From contig JANQMD010000046.1 of NCBI GenBank assembly GCA_028280265.1, forward strand, positions 41,856 through 105,855: a stretch of 64,000 nucleotides of DNA, written 5' to 3'. Below are positions 32,743 to 39,535 of this stretch, piece after piece. Made by a program: the position numbers and the translations under genes. The notes below the pieces were generated by a model. The model saw only the letters and a list, made by a program, of their open reading frames with translations, was not told the DNA's origin and did no database searches. How positions within the stretch are numbered: the first letter of the stretch is position 1; each line of letters opens with the position of its first letter. This DNA comes from Flavobacteriaceae bacterium (GTDB taxonomy: Bacteria; Bacteroidota; Bacteroidia; Flavobacteriales; Flavobacteriaceae).

Positions 32743-33696
32743 TTATTTGAAGAAACTATCTACAAATTCGTGTTTGTTAAAGACTTGTAAATCGTCAATG
32801 CCTTCTCCTACTCCTATGTATTTTACAGGGATTTGAAACTGATCTGAAATTCCAATTACTACTCCTCCTTTGGCGGTTCCGTCTAATTTTGTAACAGCCA
32901 ACGAAGTGACTTCCGTTGCTTTGGTAAACTGTTTCGCTTGTTCAAAAGCATTCTGTCCTGTAGAACCATCCAAAACAAGCAATACATCGTGTGGAGCATC
33001 CTCTACTACTTTTTGCATCACTCGTTTGATTTTCGTTAGCTCGTTCATCAAGTTTACTTTGTTATGCAAGCGACCAGCTGTATCAATAATGACGACATCT
33101 GCCTCTTGAGAAACGGCTGACTTTAAGGTATCAAAAGCAACCGAAGCGGGATCGGACCCCATTTCTTGACGGACAATGGGTACCTCTGTTCGATCTGCCC
33201 AAACTTGCAATTGATCGATTGCTGCTGCTCGAAACGTATCTGCTGCTCCTAGCACCACTTTTAAACCTTTCTTTTTGAATTGCGATGCTAGTTTCCCAAT
33301 GGTGGTTGTTTTTCCTACACCATTCACCCCAACAACCATTAACACATAGGTTTTTTTATCAGCGGGTATGGTAAAATCTGTCTCCTCCCCTACGTTAGTC
33401 TCTGAGAGCAATCCTGCAATCTCTTCACGTAAAATCTGATTCAGCTCTTCAGTTCCTAGGTATTTATCTCTAGCGACTCTTTCTTCAATGCGATCGATGA
33501 TTTTCAAGGTGGTATCTACCCCAACATCGGAAGAAACCAATACTTCCTCTAAATTATCTAAGACATCATCATCTACTTTTGATTTTCCAGCAACTGCTTT
33601 GGATAATTTATTAAAGAAGCTAGACTTTGATTTTTCCAATCCTTTGTCTAACGTTTCTTTTTTCTCTTTTGAAAATATATTTTTAAAAAAACTCAT
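32743..33696 (-). CDS. ftsY: Signal recognition particle receptor FtsY
   Basis: FtsY is the membrane-associated GTPase that docks SRP-ribosome complexes at the translocon; the matching SRP RNA is encoded at 48661-48756. The 317 residues comprise a short A domain, the N helical domain (about 25-105), and the G domain with GVNGVGKTT at 123-131, DTFRAAA, DTAGRLHN and TKLDGTAKGG. The short, only mildly charged N-terminus (MSFFKNIFSKEKKE) is usual for Bacteroidota. It has its own TAnnTTTG promoter and follows the ribosomal-protein genes, from which a terminator separates it. Confidence 0.96.
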   Translation of the reverse strand: MSFFKNIFSKEKKETLDKGLEKSKSSFFNKLSKAVAGKSKVDDDVLDNLEEVLVSSDVGVDTTLKIIDRIEERVARDKYLGTEELNQILREEIAGLLSETNVGEETDFTIPADKKTYVLMVVGVNGVGKTTTIGKLASQFKKKGLKVVLGAADTFRAAAIDQLQVWADRTEVPIVRQEMGSDPASVAFDTLKSAVSQEADVVIIDTAGRLHNKVNLMNELTKIKRVMQKVVEDAPHDVLLVLDGSTGQNAFEQAKQFTKATEVTSLAVTKLDGTAKGGVVIGISDQFQIPVKYIGVGEGIDDLQVFNKHEFVDSFFK

Positions 33697-33724
33697 GTTC
33701 TTTTGCTTTTTAATATCAAAGGTT

Positions 33725-33732
33725 CAAAAATA
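33725..33732 (-). promoter_or_regulatory. Promoter -7 element for ftsY (TATTTTTG)
   Basis: On the minus strand TATTTTTG matches TAnnTTTG and lies 28 bases before the ftsY ATG. It sits just downstream of the GGAATGACAT-type repeat at 33752-33776. Confidence 0.6.
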
Positions 33733-33751
33733 CAGATTTTCTACTACTTAG

Positions 33752-33776
33752 ATTCTCAATTTCTTGGGAATGACAT
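33752..33776. repeat. Palindromic repeat, GGAATGACAT family, upstream of ftsY
   Basis: ATTCTCAA and TTGGGAAT are inverted arms with one mismatch around a short TTTC-containing loop, followed by GACAT. It is the shortest of the three related copies. Confidence 0.6.
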
Positions 33777-33840
33777 CTGCAAAGAACTCTTTTTAGTATT
33801 ACCTCTAAGGGTTCTTTTCTGTGAACAAAATAAACAGCAT

Positions 33841-33872
33841 AAAAAAAGCTACCTTCTATAGAAAGTAGCTTT
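33841..33872 (-). terminator. Intrinsic terminator of the rpmB-rpmG-DUF4295 operon
   Basis: AAAGCTAC and GTAGCTTT arms, with a self-complementary TTCTATAGAA between, form a long hairpin. The minus strand then runs into seven T. It lies 22 bases past the DUF4295 stop. Confidence 0.88.
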
Positions 33873-33894
33873 GTAATATTGTTTAAGAAATGAC

Positions 33895-34047
33895 TTATTT
33901 TTTCGCTAAAAAGTCATTTACTTTTGTAGGATCCATAATTGCTTCAACAAATGTGTAAGCACCACTCTTTGGTGACTTTACCATTTTGATCGCTTTAGTT
34001 AATCTCTTAGAACCTGTTTGTAACGATGCTACTGCTTTCTTTGCCAT
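33895..34047 (-). CDS. DUF4295 small basic protein
   Basis: This is a 50-residue, strongly basic protein, MAKKAVASLQTGSKRLTKAI onwards, ending VNDFLAKK. It matches the DUF4295 family, which in Bacteroidota nearly always follows rpmG and is therefore suspected to be ribosome-associated; that role is inferred from context only. It was found by reading the minus strand between rpmG and the terminator and is too short for many gene callers. Eleven bases separate it from rpmG. Confidence 0.92.
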   Translation of the reverse strand: MAKKAVASLQTGSKRLTKAIKMVKSPKSGAYTFVEAIMDPTKVNDFLAKK

Positions 34048-34058
34048 GACCTACTGTG

Positions 34059-34241
34059 TTATTTAATTTCTTTGTGAACTGTCATTTTCTTCAAGATAGG
34101 GTTGAATTTTTTAATTTCAATTCTATCTGGAGTATTTTTCTTATTCTTTGTAGTGATGTATCTTGAAGTTCCTGGCATACCAGAAGCTTTGTGCTCTGTG
34201 CACTCTAAGATTACCTGTACTCTGTTTCCTTTTTTTGCCAT
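34059..34241 (-). CDS. rpmG: Large ribosomal subunit protein bL33
   Basis: The 60-residue ribosomal protein bL33 ([20 protein letters not shown]) has the conserved [19 protein letters not shown] core and ends TVHKEIK. The zinc-binding Cys pairs of the C+ form are absent, so it is the zinc-independent type. It lies between rpmB (23-base gap) and DUF4295 (11-base gap) in the order normal for Bacteroidota. Confidence 0.97.
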   Translation of the reverse strand: MAKKGNRVQVILECTEHKASGMPGTSRYITTKNKKNTPDRIEIKKFNPILKKMTVHKEIK

Positions 34242-34264
34242 CTTACTAAACTTTTACCTAGAGA

Positions 34265-34504
34265 TTACTTTGTTAAGAAACCTTTTTCTCTTGCTTCTTT
34301 GATTACAGCAGAGATTCCTTTCTTGTTAATATTTTTTAACGCAGAAGCAGATACTTTTAATGTAATCCATTTATCTTCTTCTGGGATATAGAAACGCTTC
34401 GTCATCAAATTAGCGTTGAATTTTCTTTTCGTTCTATTCAAAGCGTGAGAAACGTTGTTCCCTACCATCGCTTTTTTTCCTGTTAATTCACAAACTCTAG
34501 ACAT
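34265..34504 (-). CDS. rpmB: Large ribosomal subunit protein bL28
   Basis: The 79-residue ribosomal protein bL28, [20 protein letters not shown], has the conserved [11 protein letters not shown] stretch. The ATG at 34504 was chosen over an upstream one at 34555, because the additional 17 residues read through the promoter/leader region and are not part of the family. It is the first gene of the rpmB-rpmG-DUF4295 operon, with an excellent promoter. Confidence 0.97.
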   Translation of the reverse strand: MSRVCELTGKKAMVGNNVSHALNRTKRKFNANLMTKRFYIPEEDKWITLKVSASALKNINKKGISAVIKEAREKGFLTK

Positions 34505-34541
34505 CTTCTTACAGTTTTTATTCTTGTCTTTAAACGAGGTG

Positions 34542-34572
34542 CAAATGTACGACATTTTTACAATCCTCCAAA
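34542..34572 (-). promoter_or_regulatory. Promoter of the rpmB operon (TTTG-N19-TACATTTG)
   Basis: On the minus strand TTTG (34569-34572) is followed by 19 bases and TACATTTG (34542-34549), the full Bacteroidota -33/-7 consensus with ideal spacing. It implies a leader of about 30 bases before the rpmB ATG at 34504. Confidence 0.85.
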
Positions 34573-34579
34573 AACAATC

Positions 34580-35830
34580 TTAGTTATTTTTAAGAATTTC
34601 TTCTTGTAATAATTGTAATGATTTATTTACCGTTCGGTTCATTACTTTTTCTCGAGGCTGTCCAAAGTTAAACTCTTCGCAAAAGACACGGCTTTTGGAA
34701 GCTATTGCAATAAAGACAACTCCCACAGATTTATCTGTTTCATCCTTTGTGGGGCCAGCATTTCCAGTCACAGCAATGGCAAAATCTGTATCCATTTTCT
34801 TACGTACCTGAGTAGCCATCTCCATAGCCACTTCTTCGCTAACAACCGAGTACTTACCGATAGTCTCTTCAGAAACTCCTAACAATTCTTTTTTTGTCTC
34901 CGCAGAGTAGGTAACAACGCTTCCTTTAAAGTAGGCTGAGGATCCTGCTACAGAAACAATGGTAGAGGCAATTCTCCCTCCTGTAAGACTCTCAGCTGTC
35001 GACAAGGTTAGATTTCTTTCTTTGAGAAGGTTTCCCACATACTGTTCTATGGTGCCACCTTGGTCAAAACCCGTAAAAATATCAGGAATGATTTTTAACA
35101 ACTCTTCTATTTTTTGATCTAAAGACTGTTGTATCAACCCTCGATCATCCCCTTTTGCTGAGAGGCGTAAGCGCACTCTACCAAAAGAAGGCAAATAGGC
35201 TAATTTAATAAAGCTTGGTAAACTCTCTGCCCAATCTTCTATCCGCTCCGCAATCATACTCTCCCCTTGACCGTAAGTCATTACTGTTTTGTGGATGATA
35301 TGAGGTAGCTGAAATTGTTCTCTAATTCTCGGTAGTGCCTGATAGGTCATCAAACCTTTCATTTCATATGGTACTCCTGGCATGGAGACAAAGACAGTAT
35401 TTTTTTCGTAAAACCACATTCCTGGTGCGGTTCCTAGGCGATTCATCAATAATGTTGCTTTTGAAGGCAGCTGTGCTTGGTATTTCTGAACTTCGTTATA
35501 AGGTATTTTATACTTCTTGAACATTCTTTTGATATGTTCAGTTACTTCTGGATATTCAGTAATTTCTTCGTCTTGAAAATATTCTGCAATTGTTTTTTTG
35601 GTGATATCGTCTTTTGTGGGCCCCAAACCTCCTGTAATAAGAATAATATCAGCTCTACTTTCCGCTTCCTCCAAAGCCAATAAAATATGTTCTCTATCAT
35701 CTTGTACCGATGAAATTTGATGAACGGATACGCCAATTTTATTCAACTCGGTAGCCATCCATTGAGAATTGGTATCTACAATCTGACCAATGAGTATTTC
35801 ATCGCCAATGGTTACAATTTCTGCATTCAT
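34580..35830 (-). CDS. cinA: CinA family protein (competence/damage-inducible; NMN amidohydrolase-type)
   Basis: CinA proteins join an N-terminal MoCF/COG1058 domain with ADP-ribose pyrophosphatase-like activity to a C-terminal amidohydrolase that acts on nicotinamide mononucleotide. The 416 residues show both: AEIVTIGDEILIGQIVDTNS and ITGGLGPTKDDITKK (about 66-81) in the first, and STAESLTGGRIASTIVSVAGSS plus AVTGNAGPTKDE in the second. Length is normal. It heads the minus-strand block upstream of rpmB. A promoter-like TATATTTG for it lies at 35899-35906, at the edge of the inserted OLD gene. Confidence 0.95.
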   Translation of the reverse strand: MNAEIVTIGDEILIGQIVDTNSQWMATELNKIGVSVHQISSVQDDREHILLALEEAESRADIILITGGLGPTKDDITKKTIAEYFQDEEITEYPEVTEHIKRMFKKYKIPYNEVQKYQAQLPSKATLLMNRLGTAPGMWFYEKNTVFVSMPGVPYEMKGLMTYQALPRIREQFQLPHIIHKTVMTYGQGESMIAERIEDWAESLPSFIKLAYLPSFGRVRLRLSAKGDDRGLIQQSLDQKIEELLKIIPDIFTGFDQGGTIEQYVGNLLKERNLTLSTAESLTGGRIASTIVSVAGSSAYFKGSVVTYSAETKKELLGVSEETIGKYSVVSEEVAMEMATQVRKKMDTDFAIAVTGNAGPTKDETDKSVGVVFIAIASKSRVFCEEFNFGQPREKVMNRTVNKSLQLLQEEILKNN

Positions 35831-35898
35831 TATTTATTGAAAATTCTCTTATTTGGAAGTGATCGTTTATTCTTTTAAATTTACTAGAACAAACATTG

Positions 35899-35906
35899 CA
35901 AATATA
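35899..35906 (-). promoter_or_regulatory. Promoter -7 element for cinA (TATATTTG)
   Basis: On the minus strand TATATTTG matches TAnnTTTG and would give cinA a leader of about 60 bases. Its -33 position would lie inside the first codons of the divergent OLD gene. Confidence 0.5.
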
Positions 35907-35912
35907 CTTAAT

Positions 35913-37775
35913 ATGAATCTGAAAAAGGTAGATATAATTAACTTTAAGTCTATTAAAAGAACTGTAATCAATTTTGATTTAAAGGATGATTCTCAGTGTT
36001 ATACCCTTCTCGGAATTAACGAGAGTGGAAAATCTAATATTTTAGAAGCCCTTTCTTTCTTAGATGATACAAATATCAACTCGAATATAACTTACAATAA
36101 AGTTTGTCACAAACCATCACAAGAAAACGATGAAGAAGTTATAATAGAATATTCATTTATGGGTGATTTTAACTCAATTTTTGATTTAAACTCTATTAAC
36201 AATATTCCTGATGAGGTAAAAAGCAAAATAAAGATAATTGGAATTTCAAAGCATGTAGAAATTTATTACGACGATAGCATCGGACAAGGTACTACCGTAA
36301 ATATAAAAGACTATGTATTGTTTAAAAGTTATGTTTATGACACTTCTACAAAATCTATCAAAAAGCTATCAGATATATGTAGCGACCTTGGATTATTAAA
36401 ATCAGAGGTTAATAATAAAAATATTAAAGAGAAATTAGGTTCTACATACGCTTTCTTATCAAAATATTATTTAAGCAATATTTTAAAGAGTAACTTTAAA
36501 GAACAAATTAATAATTTGATTCCTAAGGTTATTTATTGGAAAGCAAAACCTGAATATTTAATTAATGCTCCAATAAACCTTGTTAACTTTATAAGCAACC
36601 CTAGCATAAGTAGACCTCTTAAAAACATATTTAATATTTCTGGTTACAATGAATTAAATTCAATTATAGAAAAAATTAAACGGAATGATGAGGAAAGGAT
36701 TTATGTTGAAAAGCAGTTAACGGAGAGGTCTACAAAATATTTAAATGAAGTATGGCAAGATCATCCAGTTAATATATATGTCAGAATTGAAAACGATCTA
36801 ACATGTAAAGTATCAGTTGAAGATAAAAGTAATACTAAAGCAAAATATTTAATGAATCAAAGAAGTGATGGATTTCAACAATTTATTTCAATTTTATTAA
36901 ACCTATCCATTGAAAATGAAACTAATAAGCTTGAAAATACATTAATACTTCTTGATGAACCAGAAATTCACCTTCATCCAAGTGGAGCGAAATATTTAAG
37001 AAATGAATTATTAAAAATAGGAGAAAACAATACATTACTAATAGCAACTCATTCAATCTATTTAGTTGATAAAAATACTATCAATAGACATTATAGTGTT
37101 AAAAAGGAAATTGCAGAAACTGAAATTAGTCAGATTGAAAAAAATCCTTATACCGAAGAAGTACTCTATGAGGCTTTAGGAACAAGCATACTGGAACATA
37201 TTAATAAAAATGTTATTTTATTTGAAGGTACCACTGACAAGGACATTTTTGACAGTTTTAATAAAAGGTTCAAAAAAGAATTAAGTCCTAAAAATATTAC
37301 TTCAATCTCTTCAGATGGAGTTGGTAACATAAGAAAATATGCCAAGTTTTTCAATAATAATATAATCAAGGGATACATCTTAGTCGATAGTGATAATGAT
37401 GGTATTCGAGAAAAAGATTTTGTTAAGAAAGATATTAAGAGCTATAATACAAGAAATACTTTCGAAATTAACGATATTATAAAAACTAATAAGAAGTCCA
37501 CACTAGAAGATTTATTTCCAAAAGAAATAATTGAGGATATTATATTTAATCAATATAAGCAAACTATTATATTAGATCCCTGTACCCCATATATAGAACA
37601 AGTACAGCAGTTAAATAAAAAATTATCAGGTAAGATAAACATCAAGGATCTAAAATCTAAGGTAACCTCTTTTGTTTTAAATGAAGTAAATTCTAATATC
37701 ACAAAAGACTCTATAGAGAAAAAATATTCTCTCTATTTGAGCTTTGCAAAAAAGTTAAATTCAAAAATTAAATAA
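35913..37775 (+). CDS. OLD family ATPase/TOPRIM nuclease (solitary)
   Basis: OLD proteins couple an ABC/SMC-like ATPase to a TOPRIM nuclease; P2 phage Old and the Gabija GajA subunit are relatives, and many act in phage defence. The ATG at 35913 gives a 620-residue protein starting MNLKKVDIINFKSIK; a TTG at 35853 would add 20 unconserved residues. Walker A is GINESGKS at 34-41. QRSDGFQQFISIL is signature-like, Walker B is LILLDEPEIHLHPSG near 344-356, and IATHS is the switch His. The TOPRIM part has LFEGTTDKDIF near 435 (acidic residue) and LVDSDNDG near 491. No UvrD-like GajB gene, reverse transcriptase or other partner is adjacent, so it looks like a class 1 OLD. The gene is plainly more AT-rich than its neighbours, which suggests transfer. 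Confidence 0.92.
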   Translation: MNLKKVDIINFKSIKRTVINFDLKDDSQCYTLLGINESGKSNILEALSFLDDTNINSNITYNKVCHKPSQENDEEVIIEYSFMGDFNSIFDLNSINNIPDEVKSKIKIIGISKHVEIYYDDSIGQGTTVNIKDYVLFKSYVYDTSTKSIKKLSDICSDLGLLKSEVNNKNIKEKLGSTYAFLSKYYLSNILKSNFKEQINNLIPKVIYWKAKPEYLINAPINLVNFISNPSISRPLKNIFNISGYNELNSIIEKIKRNDEERIYVEKQLTERSTKYLNEVWQDHPVNIYVRIENDLTCKVSVEDKSNTKAKYLMNQRSDGFQQFISILLNLSIENETNKLENTLILLDEPEIHLHPSGAKYLRNELLKIGENNTLLIATHSIYLVDKNTINRHYSVKKEIAETEISQIEKNPYTEEVLYEALGTSILEHINKNVILFEGTTDKDIFDSFNKRFKKELSPKNITSISSDGVGNIRKYAKFFNNNIIKGYILVDSDNDGIREKDFVKKDIKSYNTRNTFEINDIIKTNKKSTLEDLFPKEIIEDIIFNQYKQTIILDPCTPYIEQVQQLNKKLSGKINIKDLKSKVTSFVLNEVNSNITKDSIEKKYSLYLSFAKKLNSKIK

Positions 37776-37776
37776 A

Positions 37777-38385
37777 TTACTTCACTCGAATTTGAAAAGC
37801 TTCTTTTCCTTCTATGGTTCCGACCAATTCATCATTTTCTACTACTTTTCCAACACCTGCGGGGGTTCCTGTAAAAATGAGATCTCCTTTTTTCAATGTA
37901 AAGTATTGTGACACATAACTGATCAGTTCATCAATTTTCCATAACATCGCTTTTGTATTCCCATCCTGAACCACTTCATTGTTCTTTAGTAACTGAAAGG
38001 ATAGATTCTCTAAATCAAAATCAGATTTTGGATAAAACTGACCTACAATGGCACTCCCATCAAATGCTTTTGCCTTTTCCCAAGGCAAGCCTTTTTCCTT
38101 ACAATGCGCTTGCACATCACGAGCCGTAAAATCGATCCCTAGTCCAATCTCATCATAGTATTTGTGAGCAAATCGAGTAGCAATGTGTTTGCCTACTTTG
38201 TTGATCTTGACCAAAACCTCCACTTCATAATGAACATCCTTGGAAAATGGTGGGATAAAAAACGGATTGTTTTTGGGTAGTATGGAAGAATCGGGTTTTA
38301 GGAAAACAACAGGATTCTCTGGTTTTTCATTTTCTAATTCTTCTATGTGCTTGGCGTAGTTACGACCGATACAAATTATTTTCAT
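37777..38385 (-). CDS. Fumarylacetoacetate hydrolase family protein
   Basis: This is a 202-residue FAH-fold hydrolase/decarboxylase. IICIGRNYAKHIEELENE at 3-20 is typical of the small acylpyruvase/oxaloacetate-decarboxylase-like group. HYEVEVLVKI and GIDFTARDVQ hold the metal-binding Glu and Asp residues, and DLIFTGTPAGVGKV closes the site. The substrate is probably a beta-keto acid such as an acylpyruvate or oxaloacetate, by family knowledge. The ATG at 38385 is preferred to a TTG two codons earlier. It is separated by one base from the stop of the convergent OLD gene and follows menB by 43 bases. Confidence 0.93.
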   Translation of the reverse strand: MKIICIGRNYAKHIEELENEKPENPVVFLKPDSSILPKNNPFFIPPFSKDVHYEVEVLVKINKVGKHIATRFAHKYYDEIGLGIDFTARDVQAHCKEKGLPWEKAKAFDGSAIVGQFYPKSDFDLENLSFQLLKNNEVVQDGNTKAMLWKIDELISYVSQYFTLKKGDLIFTGTPAGVGKVVENDELVGTIEGKEAFQIRVK

Positions 38386-38402
38386 ATTCAATTATCAGTG
38401 AT

Positions 38403-38431
38403 CATTGTTCATTGTTCATTGTTCATTGTTA
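38403..38431. repeat. Heptanucleotide repeat (CATTGTT)x4 at the menB stop
   Basis: Four perfect copies of CATTGTT (AACAATG on the minus strand) run from 38403 to 38430, and the menB TAA is formed at their edge. It is the same period as the tracts at 14997-15059 and 63925-64000. Confidence 0.93.
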
Positions 38432-39268
38432 AGGAATCCACTTTTTCTCAAAATTAGGTTTACGCTTTTCCAAAAATGCGTCTCTTCCTTCTTTTGCCTC
38501 ATCGGTCATGTACGCCAACCTTGTTGCTTCACCTGCAAAGACTTGTTGTCCAACCATGCCATCGTCTGTTAAATTCATCGCAAACTTGAGCATTTTGATG
38601 GAAGTCGGTGATTTCGCTAGAATCTCCTGAGCCCATTCATAAGCAGTACTTTCTAACTCATTATGAGGTATCACAGCATTCACCATTCCCATTTCATAAG
38701 CCTCTTGAGCAGAATAATTACGACCTAAGAAAAAGATTTCCCTCGCCTTTTTCTGTCCAACCATTTTTGCCAAATATGCAGAACCATATCCTCCATCAAA
38801 GGAAGTAACATCCGCATCTGTTTGTTTGAAAATAGCATGCTCTTTACTGGCCAAAGTCAAATCGCAAACCACATGCAAACTATGACCTCCTCCTACTGCC
38901 CAACCGGGTACCACTGCAATGACAGCTTTGGGCATAAAACGAATGAGTCTTTGTACTTCTAAAATATTCAATCGGTGGTATCCATCCTCTCCTACATAAC
39001 CTTGATGCCCTCTCGCCTTTTGATCTCCACCCGAGCAAAAACTCCAAATTCCATCTTTGCTGGAAGGCCCTTCTGCAGATAATAATACAACTCCGATACT
39101 TGTGTCTTCATTGGCATCATAAAACGCATCGTATAATTCACTGGTAGTTTTGGGTCTAAAAGCATTTCGAATATCGGGTCTGTTAAAGGCGATTCTCGCT
39201 ACACCATTACTCTTTTTATAGGTAATATCTTCATACTCTTTTGCAGTTATCCATTCTGGCTGTATCAT
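38429..39268 (-). CDS. menB: 1,4-dihydroxy-2-naphthoyl-CoA synthase
   Basis: MenB cyclises o-succinylbenzoyl-CoA in menaquinone synthesis, the respiratory quinone of Bacteroidota. The 279 residues show the crotonase fold with the MenB-specific features: ITYKKSNGVARIAFNRP, then RNAFRPKT, WSFCSGGDQKARGHQGYVG, and GWAVGGGHSLHVVCDLTLAS for the oxyanion hole. It ends in the FEKKWIP tail. The next pathway gene present, menD, lies 5.8 kb away on the same strand, separated by plus-strand genes. menB starts a minus-strand pair with the FAH gene. Confidence 0.96.
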   Translation of the reverse strand: MIQPEWITAKEYEDITYKKSNGVARIAFNRPDIRNAFRPKTTSELYDAFYDANEDTSIGVVLLSAEGPSSKDGIWSFCSGGDQKARGHQGYVGEDGYHRLNILEVQRLIRFMPKAVIAVVPGWAVGGGHSLHVVCDLTLASKEHAIFKQTDADVTSFDGGYGSAYLAKMVGQKKAREIFFLGRNYSAQEAYEMGMVNAVIPHNELESTAYEWAQEILAKSPTSIKMLKFAMNLTDDGMVGQQVFAGEATRLAYMTDEAKEGRDAFLEKRKPNFEKKWIP

Positions 39269-39503
39269 ATTTCAGAATTTTTATCGTTTTTACAGTAACA
39301 AATCTATTTGTAAAGGATCACAAAAATAAGATTTTCAAAATTGAAAAAGCTATCCAGCAATTAAAAAGATAAAACCTGATTGTTATCTTTAATAACTCCA
39401 AAAAAACTGAACAAAATGCTTGCTTTGCATGGTATTTTTACTATAGATCATTAGAGAAAATGATACTATCATTTTTTGTACAAATAAGGCTTTTTTTTTT
39501 CAT

Positions 39504-39511
39504 TATATTTG
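39504..39511 (+). promoter_or_regulatory. Promoter -7 element for the T9SS exoprotein (TATATTTG)
   Basis: TATATTTG matches the consensus and is 24 bases before the ATG at 39536. A TTTG lies at 39475-39478, a rather long 25-base spacing. The rest of the 39269-39503 gap holds nothing else of note. Confidence 0.55.
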
Positions 39512-39535
39512 ATTTATATATCAAAAATAATTATA

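Noticed and set aside
35913..37775. Gabija (GajA/GajB) system
   Set aside because: The GajA-like OLD protein is present, but no UvrD-type helicase gene is adjacent on either side.
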